From positions 4,526,001 to 4,590,000 of the forward strand of contig OZ245783.1 of assembly GCA_965227875.1 (NCBI GenBank): DNA of 64,000 nt, written 5' to 3'. A program made the translations under genes and the position numbers. Below the pieces are notes generated by a model that was not told the DNA's origin, did no database searches, and saw nothing but the letters and a program-made list of their open reading frames with translations. Each line of letters begins with the position of its first letter. Position 1 is the stretch's first letter. Below, in pieces: positions 61,907-64,000 of the stretch. The stretch comes from G965227875 sp965227875 (GTDB lineage Bacteria; Pseudomonadota; Alphaproteobacteria; Rhizobiales; JAJFHC01).

Positions 61907-62260
61907 TCAGCGCCGGCGGACACGCAGCTTGACCTTGCCCTTGCTGTTGAGCCCGACGATCCAGCCGTTGCGTTTCTCGACCCTGCGGCAGCGGGACTTG
62001 CCTTCGGACCAGACCTTCCAGGCCATGCAGAGACGGTTGCCCTCGACCCACCACTTGCCGCTGTCGTGTTTGCCTTCGGCCACGCCGCGAATGCTGCCGT
62101 CGGCCTTTCCCTCCACGACGAAGGACGTATCGGATCCGTAGATCCCTTCGTAGATTCCGGGGAACATCGCCTTGATCTGGCGGGCATTCATTCTGTCGGA
62201 CGCACCGGCGACCATGGTGCCGGACACGACAAAGGCGATTGTGAGGAGCAACAGCTTCAT
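61907..62260 (-). CDS. Small exported protein of unknown function
   Basis: A 117-residue precursor with signal peptide MKLLLLTIAFVVSGTMVAGA. The mature part has a repeated Gly/Trp beta pattern (SFVVEGKADGSIRGVAEGKHDSGKWWVEGNRLCMAWKVWSEGKSRCRRV) with two Cys residues that could pair. The pattern recalls DUF995-type proteins, but I am not certain. ATG 62260. It is convergent with the CDF gene, 5 nt apart. Confidence 0.75.
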   Translation of the reverse strand: MKLLLLTIAFVVSGTMVAGASDRMNARQIKAMFPGIYEGIYGSDTSFVVEGKADGSIRGVAEGKHDSGKWWVEGNRLCMAWKVWSEGKSRCRRVEKRNGWIVGLNSKGKVKLRVRRR

Positions 62261-62417
62261 CTTGTGGGTTCCGTCTCGTTTCTGTCTGAATTCCATCGGG
62301 AAAACGCGCGTAGCACCGCGGGATGGCAAGACTGTGTCATGCCAGGGCACGGCAATCCGCTGAATCGAAACTCCTGACCCGGCCCAAAGCGCCGCGACGC
62401 GACGGTTCCGGACGCGC

Positions 62418-62909
62418 CTAGAACGGAACCTCGTCGTCCAGGTCGGCAGAGTAGTCGCCGCCACGGCCACCGCCGCCGCCACCGCCCGGCCTGTCAAGCG
62501 GGCCGGACCCTCCGAAGTTCCCGGAAGAACCGTAATCGCCGCTGCTGTCTCCGCCGCCGCGCGTGTCGAGCATTGTCAGGTTGGAATTGAAGCCCTGCAG
62601 GACCACTTCGGTCGTATACCGCTCCTGGCCCGACTGGTCTTCCCACTTGCGGGTCTGCAACTGGCCCTCGATGTAGACCTTGGAGCCCTTGCGGAGATAC
62701 TGCTCCGCGATCCGGCAAAGCCCTTCGTTGAAGATGACGACACGATGCCATTCGGTCCGTTCGCGGCGTTCGCCGGAATTCTTGTCCCGCCAGGTTTCCG
62801 TCGTGGCGAGCCTCAGGTTGCCCACAGGCCGGCCGTCCTGGGTTCTGCGTATCTCAGGATCGGCACCGAGATTGCCAATCAGTATCACCTTGTTGACGCT
62901 CCCCGCCAT
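62418..62909 (-). CDS. ssb: Single-stranded DNA-binding protein
   Basis: A 163-residue OB-fold protein: MAGSVNKVILIGNLGADPEIR, NLRLATTETWRDKNSGERRERTEWHRVVIFNEGLCRIAEQYLRKGSKVYIEGQLQTRKW. A Gly-rich flexible tail follows, with the conserved acidic tip DLDDEVPF that binds repair proteins. ATG 62909 has AAGGA about 8 nt upstream. Divergent from ridA-uvrA, with a LexA box in between. Confidence 0.97.
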   Translation of the reverse strand: MAGSVNKVILIGNLGADPEIRRTQDGRPVGNLRLATTETWRDKNSGERRERTEWHRVVIFNEGLCRIAEQYLRKGSKVYIEGQLQTRKWEDQSGQERYTTEVVLQGFNSNLTMLDTRGGGDSSGDYGSSGNFGGSGPLDRPGGGGGGGRGGDYSADLDDEVPF

Positions 62910-63047
62910 GCTCTCAATCCTTCCTGTCTGAACTCTGATACGTCCGCGTTGGCCGCGAACCGTCGCCAACCTACCCAGTCGCCGTTCGGGCGACCAGCAG
63001 TCTGGGTCGCCTTATCCACAAATCTGCCAACGCAACGGTGGAAACAA

Positions 63048-63076
63048 TTGCGAAGTTCCTGATTTGTTCTTATCAT
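63048..63076 (+). promoter_or_regulatory. Promoter of ridA-uvrA
   Basis: TTGCGA (-35, 63048-63053), exactly 17 nt, then TATCAT (-10, 63071-63076). The LexA box at 63055-63069 fills the spacer, so a bound repressor would block RNA polymerase. Confidence 0.7.
63055..63069. promoter_or_regulatory. LexA (SOS) box, GTTC-N7-GTTC
   Basis: GTTC at 63055-63058 and 63066-63069 with 7 nt between, a perfect match to the direct-repeat LexA box of alphaproteobacteria. It lies between ssb and ridA-uvrA, the position of the shared SOS box in many proteobacteria. Confidence 0.8.
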
Positions 63077-63221
63077 GCGCATCGGGCTCCTGCAACATCC
63101 TGACACCATGCCGTCCGCAGGACTGTGGAAAGAAGGGCATGGCGATTGCCGATTTTCCGCCCTGCCCTATTATTGTCCGCATCGCCGCCCGGCCCGGGAC
63201 GGAACAAGGAAAAAGCACTCG

Positions 63222-63614
63222 ATGGTACATCCGATCTATACCGACAAGGCGCCCAAGCCGTTCAGCGCCTATTCCCAGGCCGTGCAGATACCGCCTGAGG
63301 CGAGGATACTGCACATCTCCGGTCAGGTCGGCGTCACGCCCGAGGGAGAACTCGCCGGCGGCGAGGAAGCCCAGCATCGCCAGACCTGGCGCAACATCTT
63401 CGCCATACTCGAAGCGGACGGCATGGACCGGCGCGACATCATCGACGTGCATGCCTACGTCACCAAGTCGACCGGGATCGCGACCTACAGGAAGATCAGG
63501 GACGAGATGCTCGAAGGTGTCCGGCCCGCGTCGACGCTGCTGTGCGTAGCGGGCCTCGCCGACCCCGCCTGGCTCGTGGAAATTGCCGTCGTCGCGGCGC
63601 ATCTCGATACCTGA
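63222..63614 (+). CDS. RidA/YjgF-family protein
   Basis: A 130-residue protein of the Rid superfamily (YTDKAPKPFSAYSQAVQIPPEARILHISGQVGVTPEGELAGG; QTWRNIFAILEADGMDRRDIIDVHAYVT). The Arg used by RidA for imine/enamine hydrolysis is at the usual GVRPASTLLCVAGLA position. It may be RidA or a related subfamily. ATG 63222 has AAGGA about 12 nt upstream. It ends 12 nt before uvrA and shares its SOS promoter. Confidence 0.88.
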   Translation: MVHPIYTDKAPKPFSAYSQAVQIPPEARILHISGQVGVTPEGELAGGEEAQHRQTWRNIFAILEADGMDRRDIIDVHAYVTKSTGIATYRKIRDEMLEGVRPASTLLCVAGLADPAWLVEIAVVAAHLDT

Positions 63615-63626
63615 GGCGCATCCGGA

Positions 63627-64000
63627 TGACCGTGCTGAAGTCTATCTCCGTGCGTGGCGCACGCGAGCACAACCTCAAGGACATCAACGTCGATATCCCG
63701 CGTGACCAGCTGGTGGTCATCACCGGCCTGTCCGGATCCGGGAAGTCGTCGCTCGCGTTCGACACGATCTATGCCGAGGGCCAGCGCCGTTACGTCGAGT
63801 CCCTGTCCGCCTATGCGCGCCAGTTCCTGGAGATGATGCAGAAGCCGGACGTCGACCAGATCGACGGTCTTTCCCCGGCGATTTCCATCGAACAGAAGAC
63901 GACGTCCCGCAATCCCCGGTCGACCGTGGGCACCGTCACCGAGATCTACGACTACATGCGGCTCCTCTTCGCACGTGTCGGCATACCCTATTCGCCCGCA
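63627..64000 (+). CDS. uvrA: Excinuclease ABC subunit A (partial, N-terminus)
   Basis: The 124 codons visible before the window ends carry KSISVRGAREHNLKDINVDIPRDQLVVITGLSGSGKSSLAFDTIYAEGQRRYVESLSAYARQFLEMM, the UvrA N-terminus with the first Walker A GLSGSGKSS. UvrA recognises damage in nucleotide excision repair. ATG 63627; GGCGCATCCGG upstream is a weak ribosome-binding site, so coupling to ridA is likely. Confidence 0.98.

Larger units (their letters stand above)
62910..63221. other. Divergent ssb / ridA-uvrA control region, 312 nt
   Basis: No protein gene is supported here. It contains the SOS-type promoter at 63048-63076. The plus-strand leader from the predicted start (about 63083) to ridA is about 140 nt. 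An open frame starting at 63075 only extends ridA upstream through the promoter and is not used. I do not see a convincing ssb promoter. Confidence 0.5.

Overview
The window is high-GC, densely packed bacterial chromosome, most likely alphaproteobacterial. Three things point there: the ssb/uvrA, gyrA, coaD, two cyclophilin, queA and tgt gene neighbourhood, a GTTC-N7-GTTC LexA box of the alphaproteobacterial type in front of ridA-uvrA, and a glutamine at the GyrA position equivalent to E. coli Ser83. I cannot name a genus. I see no prophage, insertion sequence or CRISPR array.

1-17.7 kb (all minus strand): a probable transport and hydroxylation locus. In order of transcription it holds a class III CoA-transferase, a periplasmic binding protein followed by a strong stem-loop, an AraC regulator, LivH, LivM and LivG, a LivF fused to a UPF0261 (Tm-1-like) domain, a PEP-hydrolase-like TIM barrel, a very large flotillin-like SPFH protein, two tandem SRPBCC proteins, and a xanthine-dehydrogenase-family hydroxylase (FAD, 2Fe-2S and molybdopterin subunits). 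The molybdopterin subunit is split into two genes, and the second runs off the window. A tRNA-Lys follows at 17.9 kb.

18-22.3 kb (plus strand): an unknown membrane protein, a ROK fructokinase, a metallo-beta-lactamase-fold hydrolase and a membrane class III nucleotide cyclase. 22.3-35.2 kb (minus strand): twelve tightly packed or overlapping genes, comprising four glycosyltransferases, a histidine phosphatase, a polysaccharide deacetylase, a small membrane protein and an oligopeptide-type ABC transporter whose two ATPases are fused. Divergent from these (35.4-38.7 kb, plus) are a 914-residue ABC exporter whose ATP-binding motifs are all degenerate and a cyclic-nucleotide-binding protein.

38.7-45.6 kb: azoreductase with a divergent HxlR regulator, an NmrA-like oxidoreductase, UDP-glucose dehydrogenase and UDP-glucuronate epimerase (sugar supply for surface polysaccharide), a DUF4864 protein, a thioesterase and a thiolase. 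45.7-51.3 kb: a complete dppABCDF-type transporter. 51.7-64 kb: housekeeping genes, namely a parvulin, tgt, queA, two cyclophilins, coaD, a LysE exporter, gyrA, a CDF metal transporter, ssb, ridA and the start of uvrA.

The strongest candidates for new biology are the Liv / Tm-1-like / giant flotillin / split-hydroxylase operon and the pseudo-ABC exporter with a triplicated helical module beside a cNMP sensor and glycosyltransferases.
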